Below, in pieces: positions 7,491-15,554 of a stretch of DNA of 31,753 bases. Origin of the DNA: a virus. The stretch is taken from positions 1 through 31,753 of the IMG/VR virus record IMGVR_UViG_3300008450_000253. One strand, written 5' to 3'. Below the pieces are notes generated by a model. The model saw only the letters and a list, made by a program, of their open reading frames with translations. It searched no databases and was not told the DNA's origin. The translations under genes and the position numbers were made by a program. How positions within the stretch are numbered: the stretch's first letter is position 1; the number at the start of each line of letters is the position of its first letter.

Positions 7491-8419
7491 ATTATTTGTA
7501 ATTTTTTCTCAAGTAAATTTGAGAAAGTTAGAGGTAAAGTGTTTTGGATTAAATTAGTAAAATTAACAAACCCCATGTCACTTGGATCTTTTTCATTTAA
7601 ATCCACTAAATAAACTTCTTTACCTTCGTTCATTAATGTTTCACAGAAATTTAGGGCCTGCTTGATTGCGTCTTTATCTAACGCTATATATATTTTTTGT
7701 ACTGAAGAGTTAATTATCTTTTTCATTAAACTGTTTTGAATTGTCTTACCTAGTAACGGTATAACATTTCTTTTAATAGCAATAGCATCAAACATACCTT
7801 CACATAAAGTAATTGGTACATTCCAATTAATAAAAAGTTCTAATCCAATGATATCTCGAGAGACATCAGGATTGCGATATTTGATTGAAGAGTTTTTATT
7901 AAAGTTTCTTGCAGTAAAATAATTAAGATTACCTTCAGCATCATATGAAGGTATAATAATCATATTAGCAAATTTACCAAACTCACAATAACCTATATTA
8001 TATTTAATTATATCTTCTCTAGTAATATTTCTATTTTTCAAATAATGTAAAGCATGTTTAGTAGATATATTTTTAGGAGGATTAACTAATGATATAAATT
8101 CATCAGGTAATTTAACTTTTTTATTATCAATAGTTTGTACTTTATCTTTAGGAGAAGATTTGACTAATAATTTTAGTTGATTTACTTTATCAAAATCTAT
8201 TTCTAATTTTTTAAATAAAGTAGTTAATTTTTTACCTTTAAATCCACAAACCCAACATTGATATGATTGAAAATGAGGTGATGTTTCATCTAAATTAATT
8301 TCTAATTTTAATTTATGATGGTTACAACTTGGACAGTGATATGCTTTGTTTCCTTTAGATGTTGGTTTGCCTCTACCTAAAACAGAATCAATTAAATATG
8401 TTAAAGCATTATTAACCAT
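7487..8419 (-). CDS. DNA primase, T4 gp61 / DnaG type
   Basis: 310 aa. Zinc-binding domain YHCPSC ... QCWVCGFKG (C29, C32, C55, C58) at the N-terminus. Toprim domain at the C-terminal third: CEGMFDAIA (E207), IALDKDA (D248, D250) and DLNEKDPSD (278-281). It would synthesise RNA primers for lagging-strand replication. The protein ends soon after the Toprim fold and has no helicase domain, so it resembles the stand-alone gp61 type rather than T7 gp4. The helicase is not in the window. Starts 32 nt after the stop of the GIY-YIG gene. Confidence 0.88.
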   Translation of the reverse strand: MVNNALTYLIDSVLGRGKPTSKGNKAYHCPSCNHHKLKLEINLDETSPHFQSYQCWVCGFKGKKLTTLFKKLEIDFDKVNQLKLLVKSSPKDKVQTIDNKKVKLPDEFISLVNPPKNISTKHALHYLKNRNITREDIIKYNIGYCEFGKFANMIIIPSYDAEGNLNYFTARNFNKNSSIKYRNPDVSRDIIGLELFINWNVPITLCEGMFDAIAIKRNVIPLLGKTIQNSLMKKIINSSVQKIYIALDKDAIKQALNFCETLMNEGKEVYLVDLNEKDPSDMGFVNFTNLIQNTLPLTFSNLLEKKLQII

Positions 8420-8451
8420 GATTATATTATATGAATAATATTTTGGAGGCC

Positions 8452-8901
8452 CTAATTTAGAGGTATAAAATCTTTTTTAAAGAATTTACCTAAAATATTA
8501 TCATTATAATAATCTGATGGGGTTTCTAAAACACCTAATGAAAATAAGTATTTACATTCAAAATAAGTTAATAATTTTTTATTATAAACTATTTGTAGTA
8601 TTTCACGTTTAAATTCATGTTCTCTACCTAGTTTTAATATATCTAAAATAGGTTTAGCTGAACCATAATATGTTTTCCAATCAGATTCTTTTGAAACAAC
8701 TTTTGTAGTTGATTTACGACCAGGACCAGATTGTTCAGCTAATTCTTTTTTAGTTAATTTTTTCTTTAAGTTATGATAAAGTACTTTTTTACCAATATAA
8801 GATCTTTCTGTAGGTGTGTGGGTGGTTTTATAAATAAAACCATAAGTACCAGCTGGAAAATCTTCTAATTTTTCTATAACTTTATTTTTATATAACCACA
8901 T
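8452..8901 (-). CDS. GIY-YIG endonuclease, SegE-like
   Basis: 149 aa. The GIY-YIG core appears as TYGFIYKTT (GFIY 21-24) and SYIGKK (34-39). Further on are DWKTYYGS and KREILQIV, then YFECKYLFSLGVL, matching the helical part that carries the catalytic Glu. No separate DNA-binding domain follows, as in the compact Seg-type phage endonucleases. It is a free-standing gene between the adhesin-like gene and the primase gene, the usual place for a homing endonuclease. Whether it is mobile or has a host-DNA role cannot be told. Confidence 0.75.
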   Translation of the reverse strand: MWLYKNKVIEKLEDFPAGTYGFIYKTTHTPTERSYIGKKVLYHNLKKKLTKKELAEQSGPGRKSTTKVVSKESDWKTYYGSAKPILDILKLGREHEFKREILQIVYNKKLLTYFECKYLFSLGVLETPSDYYNDNILGKFFKKDFIPLN

Positions 8902-8913
8902 TTTTATTGTTTT

Positions 8914-10023
8914 TTATCTATCTATATTAATTAATATTGTTGTGTCAGTTGTAGGTGAGGTAGGTAATGGTTGAGATAATTTAGCTACAGCTAATAAGTT
9001 TTGCATCTCATCATATAAACCTATTGTAGTAATGTATGGAGAAAAATAATCTTGATTTACATAATCATATGGTATACCTTGAATAAGAGTAGAACTAGCT
9101 GTTGGTAATAATTCTATATCACATGGAGAAAGATTTAAATTAATACTATCTGATGAAGATGATAAACTACTAGTAAAAGTACTTGGATTTAAAGTATAAT
9201 TAAACTCATTTTCTCTTAAAGTACATTTATATTGATTTTCATATATAATATATGTACTATTAAATGAACATGTTATATTAGAAGAAGTAATAAAAGCTAA
9301 TAATTCTAAGTAAAAAGGAGTTAAACCACCATAAGTACTGTTAGTATTTCCATATATAGCTGTACCATAAACTGATGATGTAGTGAAAGTGTAAGAACTA
9401 CTATAAACATTAGGATTACCTGTTATAGTTATGATACCATGAGGATAAAATATATTACCTACTATTTCATTGTCAACTCTACTACTACTAAATAAAATGT
9501 TACCCTCTCCATCATCAGTTAATACTAAACTTCCAGTACCATTACCTGTGGATAAAACAAATGAATGAGGTTCAATATAATCCCCAAATAATCTAACTGG
9601 GATAGAAATTACACCGATAGTAGCGTTAGACCAAGTTGGAAAAAATCTAGGATAAGATAAAGTAGTTTGAGGATAATTATAATAATTTGTTGAACTAGCT
9701 GATCCTATCAAAACATCTCCACTTGAGCTAGCTCCAGGGATTAAAACAGGTCTATTAGCGGTGTCTCCATAACTACAAGTTAAATAATTTGTATAATAAA
9801 GTTCTTTAATAGAATGATAAACTAACCTTTGGTATTGAGATCCTAATTGACCGGTAATTGGTTCCGTTGTTTCAAATACTGGGGTAGTTATATTTCGACC
9901 TAAAAGTCTTTCTATACCGACATTAGGATCTATTAAAGAAGTTCCATAAAAATCAAATTCCTTATGTACTTCAAATGGAGAAACAATTACGTCTGTAGTT
10001 AAAAATTGTTTGTAAGCTCCCAT
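8914..10023 (-). CDS. Tail/baseplate-associated structural protein, adhesin-like
   Basis: 369 aa, rich in Ser, Thr, Tyr and Asn with beta-strand patterning, typical of virion surface proteins. The C-terminus (PYITTIGLYDEMQNLLAVAKLSQPL) is nearly the same as that of the next gene at 10029-11033, so the two share a module. Last gene of the tail block, 5 nt after the upstream stop. A distal baseplate or tail fibre part is likely. The receptor is unknown. Confidence 0.7.
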   Translation of the reverse strand: MGAYKQFLTTDVIVSPFEVHKEFDFYGTSLIDPNVGIERLLGRNITTPVFETTEPITGQLGSQYQRLVYHSIKELYYTNYLTCSYGDTANRPVLIPGASSSGDVLIGSASSTNYYNYPQTTLSYPRFFPTWSNATIGVISIPVRLFGDYIEPHSFVLSTGNGTGSLVLTDDGEGNILFSSSRVDNEIVGNIFYPHGIITITGNPNVYSSSYTFTTSSVYGTAIYGNTNSTYGGLTPFYLELLAFITSSNITCSFNSTYIIYENQYKCTLRENEFNYTLNPSTFTSSLSSSSDSINLNLSPCDIELLPTASSTLIQGIPYDYVNQDYFSPYITTIGLYDEMQNLLAVAKLSQPLPTSPTTDTTILINIDR

Positions 10024-10028
10024 TCATT

Positions 10029-11033
10029 TTAGAAATCTAATTTAACTCTCACTAGGGCTTCTTTAGTAAAATCTTTTAATAAAGGTCTTGATAATTTAGC
10101 TACAGCTAATAATTCATTATTATCATTATACATTCCTATAGTGGTGATATAAGTTTGAGGATTATTTATAAAATTATTAAATGTTAATTCACCTGTACTT
10201 CCAGATATAAAACTAGGATTTTCTGAGTAATTAAATTCAGCATTTCTAGCTCTAACAAATACATAATCTGAAGTAATATTTTCTTGGCTATTTAATACAA
10301 AATTTCCACCTAAAACTATAGAATTATATAGTCTTCTATAATTAAATCCATCTGAGTTATATGACTGGCTTGCTTCTAATCCTATAGATTCTGATAAAGC
10401 TAAAGGATTTAATAATATTGTTCCAATATCTGGTAGAAACCATCCATAAGATCCTGAATTGGTACTATAACCATTATTATTTACACCTGTATAGATTGTT
10501 CCTGATGAACCACTAACAATTTGGAATACTCTACCAGCATCATTAAAAATAATTGAGGTAGCTACTTGACTATTATCTGTTAATATTAAATTTCCTCCAC
10601 TACCAGAAAGAGTTAATGATAAAGATCCAGGAAATAAACTTTGTTTATAACGTGTTCTATCAACAGATATAGCCCAAAATTCTGAAGCTGTAATACTGCC
10701 AAAAGCAAAATCAGTATTTTCATCTCCAATAATTAAATTTCTATATTGACCATAAGTTGTTCTTGTTGGAGAAGCTCCTATAACAGCATTATTATAAAAA
10801 TTACTTCCACTACCATTTTTATTACCATATGCTATAGCAAATTGAATAGCTGCTGATGAATCAGTAGATTCAGTTTGAAAAACATTAAGATAAAAAAGTC
10901 CTGAAGAACCTCCTTCTTGTACTGAGGAAGTGTAAAAATTAGTTAGAGAAGATACTCCATCTGACCATAAAACAGATGTTATTGAGTCAGAACTTATTAC
11001 AAAGTCTTCTGGGTTTAAACGATTAAATGACAT
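10029..11033 (-). CDS. Tail/baseplate-associated structural protein sharing C-terminal module
   Basis: 334 aa, Ser/Gly/Asn rich, beta type. Ends AEFNYSENPS ... TYITTIGMYNDNNELLAVAKLS RPL, matching the gene at 8914-10023 across the last 70 or so residues. The N-terminal two thirds differ. This fits paralogues or adapter proteins using the same docking end on the tail. The start follows TATAAATA (11038-11045), the T4 late promoter consensus in gene sense. That box is only 4 nt from the ATG and could be chance in such AT-rich DNA. Confidence 0.7.
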   Translation of the reverse strand: MSFNRLNPEDFVISSDSITSVLWSDGVSSLTNFYTSSVQEGGSSGLFYLNVFQTESTDSSAAIQFAIAYGNKNGSGSNFYNNAVIGASPTRTTYGQYRNLIIGDENTDFAFGSITASEFWAISVDRTRYKQSLFPGSLSLTLSGSGGNLILTDNSQVATSIIFNDAGRVFQIVSGSSGTIYTGVNNNGYSTNSGSYGWFLPDIGTILLNPLALSESIGLEASQSYNSDGFNYRRLYNSIVLGGNFVLNSQENITSDYVFVRARNAEFNYSENPSFISGSTGELTFNNFINNPQTYITTIGMYNDNNELLAVAKLSRPLLKDFTKEALVRVKLDF

Positions 11034-11040
11034 ATATTAT

Positions 11041-11691
11041 TTATATTTTAGTTACAGTTATAGGAATAGTTAATCTAGCACCACTGTCTCTACCTTCTAC
11101 TGTTAAAGTAGCATATAATTGGGTATTATTTCCAAATAATGTATTAACTGTAGTGGCTCTTAAATTTATTGTAGTTCCAACAACTGTTTTAGAAACATTA
11201 GTACCTAATGTAGTTGTAGAGTTTAAAGCTTGAGCTGCTGGGGTGTTAACACCTACACCTTCAAAAATACTCATTAAACGAACATCAGAAATTGTAGCTG
11301 TATATCCGGAGCTTTCAAATGTATTTCCTCCAAAATAATTTAAAGTTTGGGGTGTAATAGCTAATTGTGCTCCTTGTTTTATTACAACTGCTGTATAACC
11401 TAAATCAAGAACAGGTAATTTAGCGGTTCCTCGAGGTAATGTAACTAATTTGTATTTCATTATTTGGGTTTCTTGAGGAAATGCTTCTAATAAAGGCATA
11501 TTTTGAATTGCTTCACCATAAAATGCTGAACCAGATGGGTGGTTAGGATTATATAAAGTATAATCTATTTCGTCATCTGCTAAAGCAAATTGAGTAATTC
11601 TAAAAGAACCATCATTTCTAGCTAATAATTCTCTTCCTTTAGTTGTTAAAATTGCGTCAACTGTTATAACGCTGTTATTTAGATATCCCAT
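11041..11691 (-). CDS. Conserved phage structural protein (virion)
   Basis: 216 aa. The N-terminus (VDAILTTKGRELLARNDGSF, then RITQFALADDEIDYTLYNP) is a pattern I recognise from structural proteins of many T4-like phages of aquatic Bacteroidetes and cyanobacteria. The C-terminal half is beta-rich (TVEGRDSGARLTIPITVTK), possibly an Ig-like or receptor-binding tip. Preceded by an AATATTTATAAT box at 11709-11720. The exact place in the virion is not known to me, and the baseplate periphery is likely by context. Confidence 0.72.
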   Translation of the reverse strand: MGYLNNSVITVDAILTTKGRELLARNDGSFRITQFALADDEIDYTLYNPNHPSGSAFYGEAIQNMPLLEAFPQETQIMKYKLVTLPRGTAKLPVLDLGYTAVVIKQGAQLAITPQTLNYFGGNTFESSGYTATISDVRLMSIFEGVGVNTPAAQALNSTTTLGTNVSKTVVGTTINLRATTVNTLFGNNTQLYATLTVEGRDSGARLTIPITVTKI

Positions 11692-11708
11692 TTTTTAGTT
11701 GATTTTTT

Positions 11709-11720
11709 ATTATAAATATT
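11709..11720 (-). promoter_or_regulatory. AATATTTATAAT box (copy 3)
   Basis: Gene-sense AATATTTATAAT 17 nt before the ATG of the gene at 11041-11691. Lies between two virion genes whose other junctions are tight overlaps, so a separate signal here is notable. Confidence 0.5.
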
Positions 11721-11721
11721 A

Positions 11722-14511
11722 TTAGAGTAAACCCTTTTCAGTAAGATTTTTTATTATATTTTGTAAATTATTATTTATTTTATCACTTGGATATTCAGGA
11801 AATAAAAATCCAAAATTAACCGGGGTGTAATTGGTGTCTAATACAATATCAGAATTTTTTTCTAATCTTCTTATAGTGAAATGATTTACATCAAATGTAG
11901 ATATACTAGAAGTAGGTAAATATTTATCTAACGTTACATAAATAGTAGAACCAGATCCTGTAGCTAACACGTTAGTTACTGTAAATATATTATTAGGATC
12001 TTCTGAATATTCAAATCTAAATTCATCATTAGGTTCAATTGTAAAAATTTCATTTACATTTGTTATATCTAGATTAGGTATTGATTTTTGTAAATATTGA
12101 CCGTAAGCTTCTCCAATAGTTGTTGAACTTGTTAAAACATTACATGGATGTGATCCTGTAAACCAAAATGAACTAGTAGCTGGGGCAATAGTTAAGTTTG
12201 AAGTATTTATTGTAAATTTAACTCCACTAATTACATTTGAAAATTGACTTACATTTGAAAGTTTTCTAAGAAAAAATTCAACTTCATCATTAAATGAAAA
12301 ATAATTTTCATATGAAAAAGAATAATATTTATCTGTTTCATCAGGAATAACATTCATTGTTGGACCATTAATAAATGTAGCTCCATTTAATTTAAAACCA
12401 GCATAAAAAACAAAGTCTGAAGAATTACCATTACTAGCATAAAAACTTAAAGTTAATTTTATTTTACTTTGAGGAGTGGTTGTAAATTTAAATTTTTGTA
12501 TATTATCCACACCTATTATAGTATTACTACCTAGTTGATCTAACCAATTTCCTTGAGTTTGATAACCTGAGGAGCCTTGAAGAGATCCTTCAGCTCCAAC
12601 TCCTATAGGAGTATAAGCTAAACTTATATTAGTATATGATCCTAGATTTTTTATATTTATAGAGTTAGCAGATGGACTAATTATTGAATTAAAATTAGGT
12701 GCTCCAGATCCTGATGTTCCATCAAAATTTACAAAATCAATTTTATCAGTCCATATTAATGGATTTGAAGAAGAAATACTATAAAGAATAGGTTTGTAAT
12801 TTACTCCTGAAAGTTTTATTGGTTTTGGGTCACCTAAAGGTGTAGAAATTCCTGTTAATAAACTAACATATGCTTTTTTATTTGTTTCAAAAGAATCAAT
12901 TAAATTGTAGTATTCATTTGTTACAAGACTTGGAGTATAAACTTCTCCATTTTCATCTATTAAATATTTTATATCAAATCCTATTTTATCTTTTAATAAA
13001 GGTGAAGTATCATAAGATTGATTAAAATAAATAAAATATGTTTGTGTTGTTTTAACAGAAGGTTCCTTACCAAAACCTATATCTCCTTCAGTCCACTTAT
13101 TTTCATTGTATTGTAATGTTCTTACACCTTCATATCTTGGTAAAGTTTGAGCTTTTAAAGAATAATAATATGGTTTAACAGGAGCTCTTTCAGCTGAACC
13201 GGATATAATTTCTTCTTGATTAGTAGGAATGGATTGACCAGTGTCGTATAACACTTTCATAAAATTTTGATCAAATTCTAAACCATCAGCATTACCATAT
13301 AATGCATTCCAGTCATTATAAAAGAAATTTTGAGATAAATAAGGAGAAAATATAACTAAATCTTGAGCACCAGATGTTGGGAATACTATGGATGATTGGG
13401 TTATATTGAATTGAGTATTGTTTAATGAAGCAGTATGGCCTATAGTAAAATTAGCAAATACTAAAGCATATGATTGACCCTCTATAGGTGTAAAAGATCC
13501 TGTAATTAAAATATTGTAAGGTGAGGCTATAGAATTAAATTGTTCTCCTATAGGTGTTGGTGTTAAGCTAGGATATTCCATTAAATAAAGAAATCCTGAA
13601 ACTGTAGCTGATGTAGCACTAGAAATTGTAGTACTAGCTGTAAAATCTAATTGGAGGTTAGGAGTATCTCCTAATGTATATATACCTGTATTAATATCTA
13701 GATAACCTAAAGGATTAATAGGTGTGGGTATATTTAAATAAGGTATAACAGAAGAATCTAAAGGACCATAGTTTAATTGTAGTAAATTTGAAGCACTAAT
13801 ATTATAATTTAGTCTTCTAGAATCTATAGAAGTATAAGCAGTTGTTGTAGTAACTTTAAACAAATAATAATCTGGCCCTGGGGTTATATTAGTAATATTA
13901 TATTGTCTAGTAGTTCCATTAGAATATTGTATAAAAATATCTTCTAATCCTTGTAAAGATGGAACATTATCATTTCCATTACTATCTATTGTGGCTATTT
14001 TAAGATACTCTACTCTATATTGAGGAGTTAAAACACCTCCAACATTATAATTTCTTTGAACAATAGATAAATATATTTCTCCAGGATTAGGAGAAGTATT
14101 TGGGTTTAAAAAATTACTTTGGGGTGTAATAGCAGGACCTGGGGCTCCAAAACTAACTGTATCGTCAAAATATAAAACAGTAATATAATTAGATAATACA
14201 TTATTTGGTTTTAAAAATGGGTTATCTTCAGATAATTCTCCATCAGTAACTAGTAATGCTGATCCTTTAAATTGACCATCAATAAATTCATATCCAGTAT
14301 CATTAATAATATTTACTCTACCAGTAGGTGTATTTATAGACTCTGAAAAAGACTGAGTTATTCCAAATCTATAAGGTAATCCATATTCTCCAACTACTTT
14401 AACAATGGGAAAAGATTGATAATCGGTTGAAGGAATATATGTTTTTTGACCATAAGATAAAGTTGGTAAACTATTAATAGAACTAGTAACTATTATATTT
14501 TTAACTGGCAT
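11722..14511 (-). CDS. Large baseplate/tail structural protein
   Basis: 929 aa, the largest protein in the window, Ser/Thr/Asn/Pro rich, beta type throughout, no membrane segment. The N-terminus (residues about 1-120) contains GYEFIDGQFKGSALLVTDGE. The middle has repeated short Ig- or carbohydrate-binding-like beta units. The C-terminus is a helical NNLQNIIKNLTEKGLL. Position after the gp7/tail-I-like and lectin-like genes suggests a wedge-peripheral or tail fibre-attachment protein, in the role of T4 gp10 or a fibre. No direct similarity to gp10 is claimed. Start coupled by TAATG at 14511. Confidence 0.7.
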   Translation of the reverse strand: MPVKNIIVTSSINSLPTLSYGQKTYIPSTDYQSFPIVKVVGEYGLPYRFGITQSFSESINTPTGRVNIINDTGYEFIDGQFKGSALLVTDGELSEDNPFLKPNNVLSNYITVLYFDDTVSFGAPGPAITPQSNFLNPNTSPNPGEIYLSIVQRNYNVGGVLTPQYRVEYLKIATIDSNGNDNVPSLQGLEDIFIQYSNGTTRQYNITNITPGPDYYLFKVTTTTAYTSIDSRRLNYNISASNLLQLNYGPLDSSVIPYLNIPTPINPLGYLDINTGIYTLGDTPNLQLDFTASTTISSATSATVSGFLYLMEYPSLTPTPIGEQFNSIASPYNILITGSFTPIEGQSYALVFANFTIGHTASLNNTQFNITQSSIVFPTSGAQDLVIFSPYLSQNFFYNDWNALYGNADGLEFDQNFMKVLYDTGQSIPTNQEEIISGSAERAPVKPYYYSLKAQTLPRYEGVRTLQYNENKWTEGDIGFGKEPSVKTTQTYFIYFNQSYDTSPLLKDKIGFDIKYLIDENGEVYTPSLVTNEYYNLIDSFETNKKAYVSLLTGISTPLGDPKPIKLSGVNYKPILYSISSSNPLIWTDKIDFVNFDGTSGSGAPNFNSIISPSANSINIKNLGSYTNISLAYTPIGVGAEGSLQGSSGYQTQGNWLDQLGSNTIIGVDNIQKFKFTTTPQSKIKLTLSFYASNGNSSDFVFYAGFKLNGATFINGPTMNVIPDETDKYYSFSYENYFSFNDEVEFFLRKLSNVSQFSNVISGVKFTINTSNLTIAPATSSFWFTGSHPCNVLTSSTTIGEAYGQYLQKSIPNLDITNVNEIFTIEPNDEFRFEYSEDPNNIFTVTNVLATGSGSTIYVTLDKYLPTSSISTFDVNHFTIRRLEKNSDIVLDTNYTPVNFGFLFPEYPSDKINNNLQNIIKNLTEKGLL

Positions 14512-15539
14512 TAATAAGGAGTATTAAATGTTGGTGTTAATGGATTACCCACAATTGTTATTTCAGTATTAGTTGTAGCTTGAGGTAATGGATATTTACA
14601 TCTTTCTAATAATGTAGGTTTAATAACAATACCTGTAGCTAGTCCTGATCTTGCTGGTGTAAAATCTTGAATCATTTTAAATAATGAATTATCATAAAAT
14701 TTAATTAACCTTATATAATCCCATAAATCATAATTATGGATATATTTAGAAAAATATTCATCTCTTAATTTATTAAAATCAGGATAATAAGTTAAAGATG
14801 ATGATACTTGTCTTGGATCACCAATGTAATTACCTACATTGAAATCTCCAAGCTGAGCTATAATATCATCATTAATTTCATCTTGAGGGGAAAAAGCTGC
14901 TTCAACATAATTAACGTCTTTTGTAAAATTTACACCTAATGGAGAAGTTTGTTGTATAGAAATATATTGAGATAAAGTACTTCCTGTTGGAAGAATCATA
15001 TTTATAGATCTTATTTTTTCAGCTACTGTATTTTTTATACCTACACTAGCTTGATCTTGATATATTACTTCAACTTGAGAATTAAAAGAATGTGATCCAT
15101 ATAAATAGTATACACTACCACTATTAATAGTGAAAGATTGAGATAATGGTATAATTGATATAGCTGGGTGGATAGAAGTTCGAGTTGTATTTGATCCACT
15201 GTCTAGAACTGTTCCTAGAGGAGCTCTAAAAATTAATTTATTTAAAGAATCTTGAGGACCAATAACTTGATTTCCCTCAATTGAATAAGGATTCATTACA
15301 TAGTCATCAAATCTGTCTTCATTTAAATTAATTTTATAAAATCTTAATTCTTGAAATGATCCAGAAAAAGGAGTATATGTTTTTCCTGCTACTGTTAAAG
15401 AAGAAGAATATGATAAATAAAAACTTCCACTTTGAACTGTTGAAAAAGCAAAAGATGACACACTAGCTGAGGCTTGAAACCCTATATCACTACCATCATA
15501 TCCAGTATAAATTTTATTTTTAGCGTATAAAACAGCCAT
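14511..15539 (-). CDS. Structural protein beginning with the second half of a lectin-like domain
   Basis: 342 aa. The first 90 residues (LYAKNKIYTGYDGSDIGFQ ... GSFQELRFYKINLNEDRFDDY) look like the C-terminal strands of a LamG/concanavalin-type domain whose first half ends the upstream gene. The rest contains DEINDDIIAQLGDFNVGNYIG, GDPRQ and YDLWDYIRLIKFYDNSLFKM, conserved-looking stretches of a tail protein. I infer that this and the gene at 15554-17812 derive from one longer protein. It has its own ATG after an AATATTTATAAT box and no obvious coupling. Confidence 0.72.
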   Translation of the reverse strand: MAVLYAKNKIYTGYDGSDIGFQASASVSSFAFSTVQSGSFYLSYSSSLTVAGKTYTPFSGSFQELRFYKINLNEDRFDDYVMNPYSIEGNQVIGPQDSLNKLIFRAPLGTVLDSGSNTTRTSIHPAISIIPLSQSFTINSGSVYYLYGSHSFNSQVEVIYQDQASVGIKNTVAEKIRSINMILPTGSTLSQYISIQQTSPLGVNFTKDVNYVEAAFSPQDEINDDIIAQLGDFNVGNYIGDPRQVSSSLTYYPDFNKLRDEYFSKYIHNYDLWDYIRLIKFYDNSLFKMIQDFTPARSGLATGIVIKPTLLERCKYPLPQATTNTEITIVGNPLTPTFNTPY

Positions 15540-15542
15540 TTA

Positions 15543-15554
15543 ATTATAAATATT
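15543..15554 (-). promoter_or_regulatory. AATATTTATAAT box (copy 4), at the split lectin junction
   Basis: Fills nearly the whole 14-nt gap between the stop of the gene at 15554-17812 and the ATG at 15539. The box ends 3 nt before the ATG, so any transcript started from it would be leaderless or begin inside the gene. Confidence 0.5.

Noticed and set aside
11038-11045. Exact T4 late promoter TATAAATA in gene sense before the gene at 10029-11033
   Set aside because: Single case, 4 nt from the start codon, and an 8-mer of A/T is expected by chance in this DNA. Not listed as a promoter.
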